Source: Bacillota bacterium
GTDB taxonomy: Bacteria > Bacillota > Clostridia > Christensenellales > CAG-138
NCBI GenBank assembly: GCA_016286445.1
Contig: JAEESS010000008.1
Span: 1-60,649, forward strand
Length of the DNA stretch: 60,649 bases
Direction of reading: 5' to 3'
The notes under the pieces are model-generated. The model saw only the letters and a program-made list of their open reading frames with translations, was not told the DNA's origin and ran no database searches. Position 1 is the stretch's first letter. Each line of letters starts with the position of its first letter. Positions 19,073 through 28,144 of this stretch are shown here, in pieces. The position numbers and the translations under genes were made by a program.

Positions 19073-19095
19073 AGGAGCCTGCACGGCTCCTTTTT
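19073..19095 (+). terminator. Terminator of the DUF937 gene
   Basis: AGGAGCC (19073-19079), loop TGCAC, GGCTCCT (19085-19091), then T5. Confidence 0.85.
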
Positions 19096-19191
19096 CATCT
19101 ATTCCGAGAGCTCCCCACGTGCTATGAAGATCGCTCGCCGCTTTTTGTTAGGCTCATCCTGCGTTTTACGATTCTCGTTTAATCCGTTATA

Positions 19192-19220
19192 TTGACAGAA
19201 TGATAACCCTTTGCTAAACT
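19192..19220 (+). promoter_or_regulatory. Sigma-A promoter of the C39-like gene
   Basis: TTGACA (19192-19197), 17-base spacer, TAAACT (19215-19220), about 50 bases before the start codon. Confidence 0.75.
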
Positions 19221-19270
19221 GAAAATATCAATAAACTATACTATTGCTGACCATTGAACGGAGGGCAATC

Positions 19271-20878
19271 ATGAAAAAAATGTTGGCGATCGTACTGGGC
19301 GTTCTGATGCTCACGGCGCTGCTGCCGGCTTCGCTCGGCGGCATGAAGATCGCAGAGGCTGCAGGCGCATCGACTGCGAAAGTATATAACTGGAAACAGG
19401 GCGATTCGAAATGGAGCAATCTGTATAAGAGCTTACAATGGAGCAAAGCCTGCGCCGTCGTATCCATTGCGGCGCAAATTGCAAGGACCGATCTGGTTCG
19501 CGTCAACGAAAAAGCAACGACATTCAATACCACAACAAAAGAAGGTTTCAATCCTGCAACTTTCGCAAAGGTCGCCGTTCAAAAGGGCGTCATCAGCACC
19601 GCGGCGCGCATACAGGATTGGAACAAGGTAAAAAGTGTCGTTCCCGGTTTTCTTCGTGTAAAAAAGGATTACAAGCCGAAAAGCAGCTGGTCCTATGGGA
19701 AAAACGCGTTCAGCTACTATCCCTCTAAAACCAAGCAGGACATCGTCGATGCCATGACGTACTACCTCAGTCTCGGCTATTATCCGATCGTGGAAGGTCC
19801 CGGATCAAATTGGGCCAATACGCATGACAGCCGTCATTATGTCGCCGTCATCTCTGTTACATCAAACGATGTGAAGATTATGGATCCGGCGGACGGTAAG
19901 GTAAAGAGCATCTTCAGCAGAAAAAACTGGACGCCCGCCAATATCGATAAATGCGGCATCCCCAACGGTTACGGCTGCGCTATGCTGTATCGGGTCGATC
20001 CGACATACTTGCTCGTATCCGAGTTTAAGGGCACAGTTGAGTTTAATCCGGAAGATGTACAATTCAGAGGTACGACCCCCTATGTGATTGCGAACGGCAG
20101 CGCGCAGACGCCGCGCATCATCGTCAAGGACGAAAAAGGAAATGTTGTCGATCCGAGCAGATATACCTGCCAATACCTCGAAAACACCAACGCCGGCACG
20201 GGATATGTCAACGTGACGTTCACAAGCGAGTATTCCGGCTCAGCGCAGGCATGGTTCAAGATCTATCTGCCTGCAACGACGTCGACGAGAGTTGATAACG
20301 TCAAGGACGGTATTCGAATCAGATGGGAGCCTGTCGACGGTGCGGACGGTTACGTCATCTACCGGCGCGCATGGAGCAATACGACGAACGGATGGACGAC
20401 GTTTGAGCGTTGGAACAATACGCCGAATCTCTCTTGGACCGACACAACGGTATACGCCGGATCATGTTATCAGTACGGCATCAAGGCGTACTTTGCGCAG
20501 CGCGTCGATCCGGTCTCCGGTGCAACGATCGGCGGCAACGTCGGCGACAACTACAACCTCGGTGAGGTCGGTCCGCTGAAAAACACGGCCCGCATCACCA
20601 CACGCACACTGAAATCTGTGTGGCCGACGCAAGCGAAGGGAGAACTGAAAGCCAATTGGGATGCGAGCAAGGTCTTTACCGGATACCATCTGCAGGTCGC
20701 AACGGATCCTAAATTTACGGAAAACAAGCAAACGATCACCGTATACAGCGACAACGCAACGCTTTCAAATCTGCTTTCAAACACTGAGTATTATGTTCGT
20801 GTGCGCTCATTCCATATATTTGACGGTGCAACATATTATGGTCAGTGGTCAAATGTGTTGAGTTACAAAACATATTGA
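19271..20878 (+). CDS. Secreted C39-like cysteine protease with Ig-like and fibronectin-type domains
   Basis: 535 residues from ATG 19271 (ribosome site GGAGGG). A signal peptide ends near AEAAGA. Residues ~38-220 resemble a C39-type peptidase: YNWKQGDSKW, a candidate nucleophile C61 (SKACAVVSIA), H189 (DSRHYVAVI) and D205 (IMDPADG). The usual GCGPTA context of C39-like enzymes is changed to KACAVV. From ~250 on an Ig-like segment (PYVIANGSAQTPRIIVKD) and two FN3-like domains (GADGYVIYRRAW; TEYYVRVRSFH) follow. This C-terminal half is closely similar to that of the next gene. No wall anchor is seen. It is probably secreted and acts on peptide or peptidoglycan substrates outside the cell. Confidence 0.75.
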   Translation: MKKMLAIVLGVLMLTALLPASLGGMKIAEAAGASTAKVYNWKQGDSKWSNLYKSLQWSKACAVVSIAAQIARTDLVRVNEKATTFNTTTKEGFNPATFAKVAVQKGVISTAARIQDWNKVKSVVPGFLRVKKDYKPKSSWSYGKNAFSYYPSKTKQDIVDAMTYYLSLGYYPIVEGPGSNWANTHDSRHYVAVISVTSNDVKIMDPADGKVKSIFSRKNWTPANIDKCGIPNGYGCAMLYRVDPTYLLVSEFKGTVEFNPEDVQFRGTTPYVIANGSAQTPRIIVKDEKGNVVDPSRYTCQYLENTNAGTGYVNVTFTSEYSGSAQAWFKIYLPATTSTRVDNVKDGIRIRWEPVDGADGYVIYRRAWSNTTNGWTTFERWNNTPNLSWTDTTVYAGSCYQYGIKAYFAQRVDPVSGATIGGNVGDNYNLGEVGPLKNTARITTRTLKSVWPTQAKGELKANWDASKVFTGYHLQVATDPKFTENKQTITVYSDNATLSNLLSNTEYYVRVRSFHIFDGATYYGQWSNVLSYKTY

Positions 20879-20891
20879 CCGAGGCTATCTG

Positions 20892-20920
20892 CGGACACTC
20901 GAAAAGGGCGTCCGTTTTTT
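20892..20920 (+). terminator. Terminator after the C39-like gene
   Basis: CGGAC...GTCCG stem with a GAAAA loop region, then T6. Nearly the same sequence ends the next gene at 23293. Confidence 0.8.
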
Positions 20921-20953
20921 GTCGGCCCGTTTTGAAGTGGCTCCCCCGTTTCG

Positions 20954-21003
20954 TTGATTTTTTACAGATCGTACGGTACAATAATATCGTACGGTACAAT
21001 AAT
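20954..21003 (+). promoter_or_regulatory. Promoter with tandemly duplicated 18-bp unit
   Basis: TTGATT (20954-20959), 17 bases, TACAAT (20977-20982). The unit ATCGTACGGTACAATAAT occurs twice in tandem (20968-20985 and 20986-21003), duplicating the -10 box; each copy contains the palindrome CGTACG. Confidence 0.6.
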
Positions 21004-21052
21004 ATAGAAGGATCGTGAAATCCGATCGATTATGACAAGGAGGAAAAACCGT

Positions 21053-23278
21053 ATGAAAAACCGCAGAATCATCGCGCTGCTCCTTTGCGTCCTGCTGCTC
21101 GTTTCGGCTGCGCCGACAGCGTTTGCCGACGACGGCACACCGGAGATCCCCGAACCCGCGGGCCGCACGGAAAAGCCGCCCATGGTGCAGGTCAGAGGGA
21201 CCGATACCTTCCTTGACGACCCGCTTGCGCTCGGCAGCAACGATTTCGTCATCTCGACGGGCGGCGAAACCGTCTATCGACCCTTCACGCCGACCGTGTC
21301 CGCGACCTACTCGTTCACGTCCGTTTCCGGATACGATACCTACGGATATCTGCTTGACAGCGAGAAAAACCGGATCACCTACAACGATGACCTTAACAGC
21401 AACGAGTTCCTCATCCGGTACGAGCTGACCGCGGGCGAGACGTATTACCTCGGCGTACGGTATTACAGCACCGAATACACCGGCACGATCCCGGTCACGA
21501 TCGAGCAGCATCCGCTGCATACCTGCGGCGACGATCTTTTGTGGTCGTACGATGAAAGCAGCTGCACGCTGACCATAACCGGCTCCGGCGAAATGTGGAA
21601 TTTTGCATATTACTGCCGCCCGTGGGAAGCTTATACCGACAAGATCAAATCCGTCGTGCTGCCGGATGGACTGAAATCGATCGGTGCTTATGCGTTTTAC
21701 TGCGCATACGGTCTGACCGAGATCGACATTCCGGAAGGGGTGGAAACGATCGGTCAGGAAGCGTTTGAGTATTCAAATCTGAACGGCATCGTACTTCCGA
21801 AGTCGCTGATAACGCTCCGGGAATACGCGTTCTTTAGCTGCCCGTATCTGACCTCCGTCACGATGCAGGAGGGGTTGGAAACGATCGAATACTTTGCCTT
21901 TGGAAATACACCGATCGAGTCGTTTCGGATTCCGAAGACCGTCAAATATATCGGCAGCCATCCCGTCTACCATTGTCCGGAGCTGAAGCCGGAAGCGTTT
22001 ACGGTCGATCCCGCCAACCCGTATTATACTGTGGATAACGGCGTCCTTTTCTGGAACACTGACGAAGGTACCGTTCTGCTGCACTCTTATCTGTATACAA
22101 AGACCAACAGCATGTATACGGTAAGCGCAGACGGTATATATGGCAATGCGTTTTATGAAAACCCATATTCGAAAACGGTGATCCTTTCCGACGGCGTAAA
22201 GAGGCTGCACAGTTCTGCATTTTACAAGAGCTCTGCGCTTGAAACCATCGTGATCCCGACGTCGCTTACAGTGATCGAATGGGGCGCGACATTAGAATGC
22301 GCTGCACTTACGGACGTTTACTATCTCGGCTCGGAAGAAACGCGAAACAGCACTTTGACAATCTCCGACTATAATGACGCGCTGCTGAATGCGCAATGGC
22401 ATTACGGCGAGCCGTTCGACGGCACAATCGAATGGAACCCGGGCGACGTGCAGTTCAAGGGCGCAACGGCGTATGTAATCGCGAACGGCAGCGCGCACAC
22501 GCCGCGGTTCACGGTCAAGGATGCGGAAGGGAACGTCGTCGATCCGGCAAACTACGACTTCCGGTATGCCGAAAACGCCGCTCCCGGCACCGGTTATGTG
22601 ATTATCACGTTTAAGGACGCCTGCAAATACGTCGGCATTGTAAAGCAATTCTTTAAGATCTATCTGCCGGCGACGACGGCAACGACGGTCACAAACATCA
22701 AGAACGGCATCAAGCTGACGTGGAGCCCGGTCGAAGGCGCGGACGGCTACGTCATCTATCGCCGCGCATGGAGCACCACAACGAGCGGCTGGACCGACTT
22801 TGTCCGCTGGAACAACACGACGGCGACGGAGTGGACGGATACCGCGGTCTATGCGGGTACGCGGTATCAGTACGGCGTCAAGGCGTATTTCAACAAACGT
22901 ACCGACGACATCACCGGCAAGCTGCTCGGCGGCAATGTCGGCGACAACTTCAATCTCGGCATGGTCGGACCGCTCAAGACGACCGTCCGCATTACCACAA
23001 GAACGCTGAACAGCGTTACGCCGGGATCGAAGCAGCTGGTCGCGAAATGGACGGGCAGCGCGAACTTCACCGGCTATCAGCTGCAGATCGCAACGAACGC
23101 CGCCTTTACGGCAAACAAAAAGACCTTCACGATCGGCAATCCCAAAACGTACCAAAAGACGGTCACGGGGCTGCAGTCCGGCAAGACCTATTATGTGCGC
23201 GTACGGTCGTATCACGTCTTTGAAGGCGTAACGTACTATGGCGAATGGTCGAATGTGAAAAACTGTAAAGTAAAATAA
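21053..23278 (+). CDS. Secreted BspA-type leucine-rich-repeat protein with fibronectin-type C-terminus
   Basis: 741 residues from ATG 21053 with AAGGAGG upstream. A signal peptide (cut near AFA-DDG) precedes a beta-rich domain of the bacterial pre-peptidase C-terminal type (YRPFTPTVSATYSF...GETYYLGV). LRR_5/BspA repeats occupy ~165-430 (LPDGLKSIGAYAFY, IPEGVETIGQEAFE, IPTSLTVIEWGA). Residues ~470-741 hold an Ig-like segment and two FN3-like domains very similar to those of the preceding gene (GADGYVIYRRAWS, NVGDNFNLGMVGPLK). There is no LPXTG or SLH anchor. Such proteins commonly act in adhesion to host, food particle or neighbouring cells; that role is inference. Confidence 0.85.
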   Translation: MKNRRIIALLLCVLLLVSAAPTAFADDGTPEIPEPAGRTEKPPMVQVRGTDTFLDDPLALGSNDFVISTGGETVYRPFTPTVSATYSFTSVSGYDTYGYLLDSEKNRITYNDDLNSNEFLIRYELTAGETYYLGVRYYSTEYTGTIPVTIEQHPLHTCGDDLLWSYDESSCTLTITGSGEMWNFAYYCRPWEAYTDKIKSVVLPDGLKSIGAYAFYCAYGLTEIDIPEGVETIGQEAFEYSNLNGIVLPKSLITLREYAFFSCPYLTSVTMQEGLETIEYFAFGNTPIESFRIPKTVKYIGSHPVYHCPELKPEAFTVDPANPYYTVDNGVLFWNTDEGTVLLHSYLYTKTNSMYTVSADGIYGNAFYENPYSKTVILSDGVKRLHSSAFYKSSALETIVIPTSLTVIEWGATLECAALTDVYYLGSEETRNSTLTISDYNDALLNAQWHYGEPFDGTIEWNPGDVQFKGATAYVIANGSAHTPRFTVKDAEGNVVDPANYDFRYAENAAPGTGYVIITFKDACKYVGIVKQFFKIYLPATTATTVTNIKNGIKLTWSPVEGADGYVIYRRAWSTTTSGWTDFVRWNNTTATEWTDTAVYAGTRYQYGVKAYFNKRTDDITGKLLGGNVGDNFNLGMVGPLKTTVRITTRTLNSVTPGSKQLVAKWTGSANFTGYQLQIATNAAFTANKKTFTIGNPKTYQKTVTGLQSGKTYYVRVRSYHVFEGVTYYGEWSNVKNCKVK

Positions 23279-23292
23279 CCCGATCATCTGTA

Positions 23293-23321
23293 CGGACGCT
23301 CGAAAAGGGCGCCCGTTTTTT
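23293..23321 (+). terminator. Terminator after the LRR gene
   Basis: CGGACGCTC pairs with GGGCGCCCG (one mismatch) around GAAAA, followed by T6; near copy of the terminator at 20892. Confidence 0.8.
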
Positions 23322-23332
23322 GTCGGTTTCTA

Positions 23333-23361
23333 TTGCAATGTGCAGGGGAATTTGTTATAAT
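23333..23361 (+). promoter_or_regulatory. Sigma-A promoter of the patatin-like gene
   Basis: TTGCAA (23333-23338), 17-base spacer, TATAAT (23356-23361). Confidence 0.8.
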
Positions 23362-23401
23362 AAAAATAGAAATTTGTCCATTTGAATGAGGGGCGTCCAA
23401 A

Positions 23402-24187
23402 TTGAGTGAACGAAAGAAGATCGGCCTTGCGCTTGCCTCCGGCGGCGGGCGCGGCATGGCGCACATCGGCGTTCTGCAGGTGCTGACCGAACATCAGATT
23501 CCCATCGATATGATCTCCGGCTCAAGCGCCGGAGCATTGGTCGCCGCGATCTACGCGGCGGGTACGGACCTTTACATGCTGGAAAAATATCTCTGCACGC
23601 TGATGCCGAAGGACATCATCGATCCGACGGTCGTTACGCGCGGCGGATTCCTTTCCGGCAACAAAGTCTCCGAGATCGTCCGCACACTGACGCACGATCT
23701 TTCCATCGAGCAGACGAACATCCCGTGCTTCATCGGCGCGGCAGACCTTGAAACGTCGGAGTTTCACATCTTTGAGCACATCAAGCTGTACGAAGCAGCG
23801 CGGGCAAGCATGGCGATCCCCGGCGTCTTTACGCCGGTCAAGATCGACGGACACTGGTACATCGACGGCGGAACGCTGCAGGAGCTTCCGGTCGAGGTCT
23901 TGCGCGATCACGGCGCCGACGTCGTGATCGGCGTCGATCTGTCGATCAAGAAACGCTTTGTGATCGCCGACGACAAGGCGCCCGGCGCGCATGCGTCGCT
24001 TTTGCGTTCGTTCAACATGATGCAAAGGGAAATCACACAATTGCGGCAGGACCGTCTGGACGTTCGGATCAAGCCGGACGTATCCTTCATGAGCCTGCTC
24101 TCGACCGCCGGCGCTCAGGAAGCGATCCGTGTCGGGCGCGAATGCGCCGAGCGCGCGCTGCCGGAGATCGAAGCGCTTCTCCAATGA
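23402..24187 (+). CDS. Patatin-like phospholipase (RssA/YlbK type)
   Basis: 261 residues, starting at TTG 23402 with GAGGGG at proper distance. It has the full patatin set: oxyanion hole GGGRG (residues 15-19), nucleophile GSSAG with Ser42, and the DGG dyad Asp (IDGGTLQELPV). There is no signal peptide or membrane segment, so it is a cytoplasmic or membrane-surface serine esterase/lipase. It is short, like the uncharacterised YlbK/RssA proteins. It is followed after 52 bases by a GntR regulator and probably transcribed with it. Confidence 0.9.
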   Translation: MSERKKIGLALASGGGRGMAHIGVLQVLTEHQIPIDMISGSSAGALVAAIYAAGTDLYMLEKYLCTLMPKDIIDPTVVTRGGFLSGNKVSEIVRTLTHDLSIEQTNIPCFIGAADLETSEFHIFEHIKLYEAARASMAIPGVFTPVKIDGHWYIDGGTLQELPVEVLRDHGADVVIGVDLSIKKRFVIADDKAPGAHASLLRSFNMMQREITQLRQDRLDVRIKPDVSFMSLLSTAGAQEAIRVGRECAERALPEIEALLQ

Positions 24188-24239
24188 CCCTCACTCTTTC
24201 CGAAAAGCGACCTCATCAACCGCCAAGGAGGAATCATCA

Positions 24240-24947
24240 ATGAAACCGACCCCCGAACTTCCCCTGTATCTCAAGATCGCGGACGAGCTCCGCGCAAGAC
24301 TTTTGCTGCTGCCCGACGGCGCGCCGTTTGAAACGGAACAGGCGCTGACCGCGGAATACGGCGTTGCCCGCGGCACGGTCCGGCAGGCGCTTAACCTGCT
24401 TGTGCAGGAAGGGATCCTCTCGCGGACGCAGGGCCGCGGCTCATTCCGCACGGTGTCGAAGGAACAGCAGTACAACCTGATGCTCACGCAGGAGCTGACC
24501 GAGTCCATTCGCAAGGTCGGCACGAACAGCAGCGTGCGCGGACTGTCCATTACACTCGTGCCCGCAACGCCGGCGGTCGCGGATCTTCTGAAGATCCCGC
24601 ACGGCACAAAGGTCCGAAAGGTCCTCCGCACGCGCATCGTCGACGGTCAGCCGTACGCATACTGCATCGGGCATCTGCGCACGGATAAGGTCCCGGCATT
24701 CTATAAGCGCGACTACAAGACCTCGCTCGGAAATCTGGTCCGCTATGAACTAAAGGTGCATATCCATTCTCGGCGCTGTGATCTCTGTGCCGTCTCTGCG
24801 GACGAAACGGTCGCGGCGGCTCTGTCGATCCCGGTCGGCACGCCGGTCCTGAAGGTCACAATCGTCTGTCTCGGACGCGAACAGGAGCCGTTGCTTTCGG
24901 ACGTGTTCTATTTCCCGTCCTCCCAATCGCTGCATTTCGAGGTTTGA
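24240..24947 (+). CDS. GntR-family regulator, HutC/UTRA subfamily
   Basis: 235 residues from ATG 24240, with AAGGAGG upstream. The N-terminal winged helix spans residues ~5-75 (PLYLKIADELRARLL, ALTAEYGVARGTVRQALNLL, GILSRTQGRGSF). The C-terminal UTRA effector domain spans ~95-235 (KVRKVLRTRIVDGQPYAYC, IPVGTPVLKVT). Regulators of this class sense small molecules, often sugar phosphates or amino-acid derivatives. The target is not evident; the adjacent lipase is a weak candidate. It ends 86 bases before a strong terminator. Confidence 0.92.
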   Translation: MKPTPELPLYLKIADELRARLLLLPDGAPFETEQALTAEYGVARGTVRQALNLLVQEGILSRTQGRGSFRTVSKEQQYNLMLTQELTESIRKVGTNSSVRGLSITLVPATPAVADLLKIPHGTKVRKVLRTRIVDGQPYAYCIGHLRTDKVPAFYKRDYKTSLGNLVRYELKVHIHSRRCDLCAVSADETVAAALSIPVGTPVLKVTIVCLGREQEPLLSDVFYFPSSQSLHFEV

Positions 24948-25032
24948 CAAGGCATCAAAAAAGGAGCTCTTCGGGGCACCCTCCGCAAGGAAGGTGCTTT
25001 GAGGCGGCAATTACCAGCTCAAAAGGACATGA

Positions 25033-25067
25033 AACCGGCGTGACCATGATGGCCACGCCGGTTTTTT
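25033..25067 (+). terminator. Terminator of the patatin-gntR unit
   Basis: AACCGGCGTG (25033-25042) pairs with CACGCCGGTT (25054-25063), followed by Ts. Nothing else is recognised between here and 25240. Confidence 0.85.
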
Positions 25068-25239
25068 CTGATCTGTTCGGGTTTTGGGGCGCAAAATCCG
25101 ATGCTCGTTACAACTGTGGAAAGTAGAAGACCTGTTCGAAAAACCGGTATTTACCTGTGAGTGTACATACGAGTCATGCCTGCTTCTCCGCCATTTCATT
25201 TTTTCCGCAGCGCGGCGCCTGACATTTAATCTAAGGCTG

Positions 25240-26019
25240 TCAAAGCGCCTGCTCATTTTTTTTGATCATCTTTGCGGATCGTTTCCTCAGCGCTGCGTAA
25301 GCAAACCACATTGCATGAAAGGCCAGGATCAGCAGGACCGCGTAGATTCCGGCGCGCAGATACTGGTTTTCCGGGAATAACGGCATATCCAGCCGCAGGA
25401 ACAGGTAATCGGACCCCGGGAACGCCTCGTTCAGGAAAAATGCAGGGATCAGCATCAGCGTGATCGCGCCCATGCTGACCCAGATATCTCTGTAGCGCGG
25501 CCGCATCCCGTGCACGATCATCATATAGGCCGTGCTGAAGATCGGGATCAGGTGCTCACCGAAGTACTGGTAATAGCGGTAATACGAGGGGTCCACATCG
25601 TTCAGCACTGTCTGCGGAATGATACAGGCGATCGTCGCGCCGAACAGGGTCACGAAAAAGTTGAAGCCGAACAGCGTACGATTTTTGCTGACGACCATAT
25701 ACATGCAGGAGATGAGGCCGATGTCGCAAAGATGCAGCGGAAGTTTCGACATCATCAGGTACTGCCCGCTGGTGTCCCCGACATACAGCAGCCAGACGAA
25801 GAAGCTGAACTCCATGAGGAACATCGAAAAGGACAACCATCGGCGCAGGGTCTCTTCCTGTTTCCACGCACGGAGGCTCTCCCTTTTCCTCCAGACGAAG
25901 ATCAGCGCGGCGGCACACAGAAGGACAGGGATCAAATGCATGAGGCTGTAGGCGCGGAACGCACCGGGGCTGCCAAAGCCGAAGAACCCGTCGGAATAGT
26001 AGGTGTAATCGCCGCTCAC
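25240..26019 (-). CDS. YwaF-type (TIGR02206 family) integral membrane protein
   Basis: 259 residues with about seven hydrophobic segments. The motif LPLHLCDIG after the third segment and the pattern of conserved aromatic residues identify the YwaF/TIGR02206 family of membrane proteins. Function in bacteria is unknown. The start overlaps the stop of the preceding gene by 4 bases, so the two are translated from one message. Confidence 0.85.
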   Translation of the reverse strand: MSGDYTYYSDGFFGFGSPGAFRAYSLMHLIPVLLCAAALIFVWRKRESLRAWKQEETLRRWLSFSMFLMEFSFFVWLLYVGDTSGQYLMMSKLPLHLCDIGLISCMYMVVSKNRTLFGFNFFVTLFGATIACIIPQTVLNDVDPSYYRYYQYFGEHLIPIFSTAYMMIVHGMRPRYRDIWVSMGAITLMLIPAFFLNEAFPGSDYLFLRLDMPLFPENQYLRAGIYAVLLILAFHAMWFAYAALRKRSAKMIKKNEQAL

Positions 26020-26927
26020 TGCTCTTTTTCCCCTTTTTCATAGTAGGCATCGATGTACATCCTGCAGAGTTCCCTGAGCGGAAGACCGCTTTTGTACTTC
26101 TCTTCCATCATCCCGAGGATCCTGCGCGGCACGGTCAGTTCTCCGCCCGGGTCTCTGCTGCGGTTCCTGGCAGCAAGCGCCTCGATCGCGGAATCGATGC
26201 TGGGGCAATCGAACTCGCCCGCCGATTGGTAATAGGATACGGTCTGTTTTTTCCTCTTTTTATGAACGCTGTTATGTGCGGCGCGCAGCAGCAGCGCTAC
26301 AGCGAACGCAATCAGGACCATGCCAAGCACAACGAGCGGCAGCGGTACATACTGCGTAATATCCCGGATCTGGTAGTGGTCTCTCCAGCCACCGTTCTCC
26401 TCCCCGATCACGAAAACCAGCACGAAATAGAGGGCTGCGTACAGGACGACTGGCACGATCGCAAGAAACGTCGAGCGGAAGCTGACCTTGTGGTCCGAAT
26501 TGATGAAAATGAACAGCAGGATCGCAATGATCGGGTTGATCGTATGGAAGAGGATATTGTTCGAATACAGCATCATACGGTAGTAACTGGTCATCGGAGA
26601 AAGGATCGTGACCGCAATGAGGAACGTCAGCGCTACACCGGTTGTCGCTGTGTACAGCACGTTTACGACCCAGCGCGGCAGATGATAGTTGTCATAGCGC
26701 AGTCCGTCGACGGCGTACGGGATACACAGCGCCGCAGCGATGCCTGCGAACATATTTGCCAGGATCGTGAACATATGGTAGGACTTCCATCCGACCTCCT
26801 GAACGATCGCGTCCGGCGTGCTCAGCAGCTGGTCGCACACTGCAAGAAAGACCAGGAATGAAAGCAATGAGCAGGAAACGACCGCCACTCTGCAGCGCAT
26901 CCGGTTCGTTCTGATTGCATCTGACAT
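26016..26927 (-). CDS. Pr6Pr-like six-helix membrane protein with cytoplasmic tail
   Basis: 303 residues from ATG 26927, behind AAAGGAG. Six hydrophobic segments lie in residues ~10-225, with 'YHMFTILANMFAGI' and 'LFHTINPIIAILLF', which resemble the FTxxSN and HxxxP landmarks of Pr6Pr/FAR-17a-like proteins. A ~75-residue basic, soluble tail follows. It is coupled to the YwaF-type gene. The two families have a similar size and general architecture and could form a complex, but no function is known. Confidence 0.65.
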   Translation of the reverse strand: MSDAIRTNRMRCRVAVVSCSLLSFLVFLAVCDQLLSTPDAIVQEVGWKSYHMFTILANMFAGIAAALCIPYAVDGLRYDNYHLPRWVVNVLYTATTGVALTFLIAVTILSPMTSYYRMMLYSNNILFHTINPIIAILLFIFINSDHKVSFRSTFLAIVPVVLYAALYFVLVFVIGEENGGWRDHYQIRDITQYVPLPLVVLGMVLIAFAVALLLRAAHNSVHKKRKKQTVSYYQSAGEFDCPSIDSAIEALAARNRSRDPGGELTVPRRILGMMEEKYKSGLPLRELCRMYIDAYYEKGEKEQ

Positions 26928-27158
26928 TTCTTTTTACTCCTTTGTCCGGGAAAGCGTCCGCCCTTACGAAGCAGGACGGCAACACGAGATTGTTATTTGC
27001 TTCGGTTCCGTTTACACAGATTCCTCTGCCTGATTTCCTCACAAAACCCGATTTTTTAATGATTGTACCATTGCTGGCTGGCGTGGTCAAATATCTCGTG
27101 TTCAAACGGGAAGGAGATGCTTCCTTACGAAGCGCCTCCTTCGGCTCCTTTTTTGTAC

Positions 27159-28142
27159 TCAGTCTTTGACCGGCGGGAAGGTGACCGTGATCTCGGTGCC
27201 GATGCCCTCGGCGCTTTCGAGCACGATCGACGCGTGATGCTCCTCGCAGATGTGCTTGACGATCGCAAGCCCGAGCCCCGTGCCGCCCGTCGCCTTGCTG
27301 CGGCTTTTGTCGACGCGGTAGAACCGCTCGAAGATACGCCCGATGTGATGCTTTGGGATGCCGATGCCGGTGTCGCGCACGGAAAGCTGCCGCCCTGCCG
27401 TGCGGACGGTGACCGTGCCGTTGTCGCGGTTGTAGCGGATCGCGTTGTCCAGAAGGTTATAGAGAAGTTCGGAAAGAAGCGTGCGCACGCCGAACACCTC
27501 CACGGGTCCGCCCAGAAGCTGCACCGAAACGCCGCGCACCATGGCGGCGCTTCTCAGCGTTTCGACCGTCTGCGCCGCGAGCTCATACAGATCGACCTTT
27601 TCGGCGTTTTTCAGGATCTGCTGCTCGTCCAGCTCAGAAAGCGCGATGATGTCGGAGACAAGCGCAAGCATGCGGTTCGATTCGCGCCGGATACGCTCGG
27701 CAAAGACGCAGACGTCCTCTTCCTTCGCCATGCCGTTTTCGATCATTTCGGCATAGCCGGAGATTGAGGTCAGCGGCGTTTTCAGCTCGTGCGAGACGTT
27801 GGCGGTAAACTCGCGCCGGATCCGATCCGCGCGCTGCTGCTCGCCGAGGTCGCTCATGATCAGCACCGCGCCGGTGCGCAGACCGTTTTCCCGCAGATCC
27901 TGATAATGCAGACGCACCGCCTCGTTGAAAAGCTCGATCGTTTCGCTTCTGCCGCTACGGACGCCGCCGAAGAACGTGCGCACCTCGTCCGGCAGATCGC
28001 GAAGCGCGCCGACCGTGCCGGGCTGCATATGCAGCAGCGCATACGCCTTTTCATTGCAGAACAGCGCCGTCCCTTCGAGATCGAAGACCGCAACGCCGTC
28101 CTCCAGCGCATCGAGGATCCCGGAAAGCATGCTTACGTTCAT
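27159..28142 (-). CDS. PhoR-like sensor histidine kinase lacking membrane segments
   Basis: 327 residues. An N-terminal PAS-like domain (~5-95, ILDALEDGVAVFDLEGTALFCN) leads to HisKA with the phospho-acceptor H118 in NVSHELKTPLTSISGYAE, and an HATPase domain with N box (ELLYNLLDNAIRYN), G1 DTGIGIP, F box (IFERFYRVDKSRS) and G2 GGTGLGLAIVKH. All motifs are intact. PhoR/WalK relatives usually have one or two membrane helices before PAS; none is seen here and no longer start is available because the regulator gene ends 2 bases upstream. It should therefore be a cytoplasmic sensor, partner of the adjacent response regulator. Confidence 0.92.
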   Translation of the reverse strand: MNVSMLSGILDALEDGVAVFDLEGTALFCNEKAYALLHMQPGTVGALRDLPDEVRTFFGGVRSGRSETIELFNEAVRLHYQDLRENGLRTGAVLIMSDLGEQQRADRIRREFTANVSHELKTPLTSISGYAEMIENGMAKEEDVCVFAERIRRESNRMLALVSDIIALSELDEQQILKNAEKVDLYELAAQTVETLRSAAMVRGVSVQLLGGPVEVFGVRTLLSELLYNLLDNAIRYNRDNGTVTVRTAGRQLSVRDTGIGIPKHHIGRIFERFYRVDKSRSKATGGTGLGLAIVKHICEEHHASIVLESAEGIGTEITVTFPPVKD

Positions 28143-28144
28143 GC

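Noticed and set aside
25068-25239. Possible small RNA or gene in the spacer before the YwaF-type gene
   Set aside because: No promoter-terminator pair, conserved structure or frame with a ribosome site was found.
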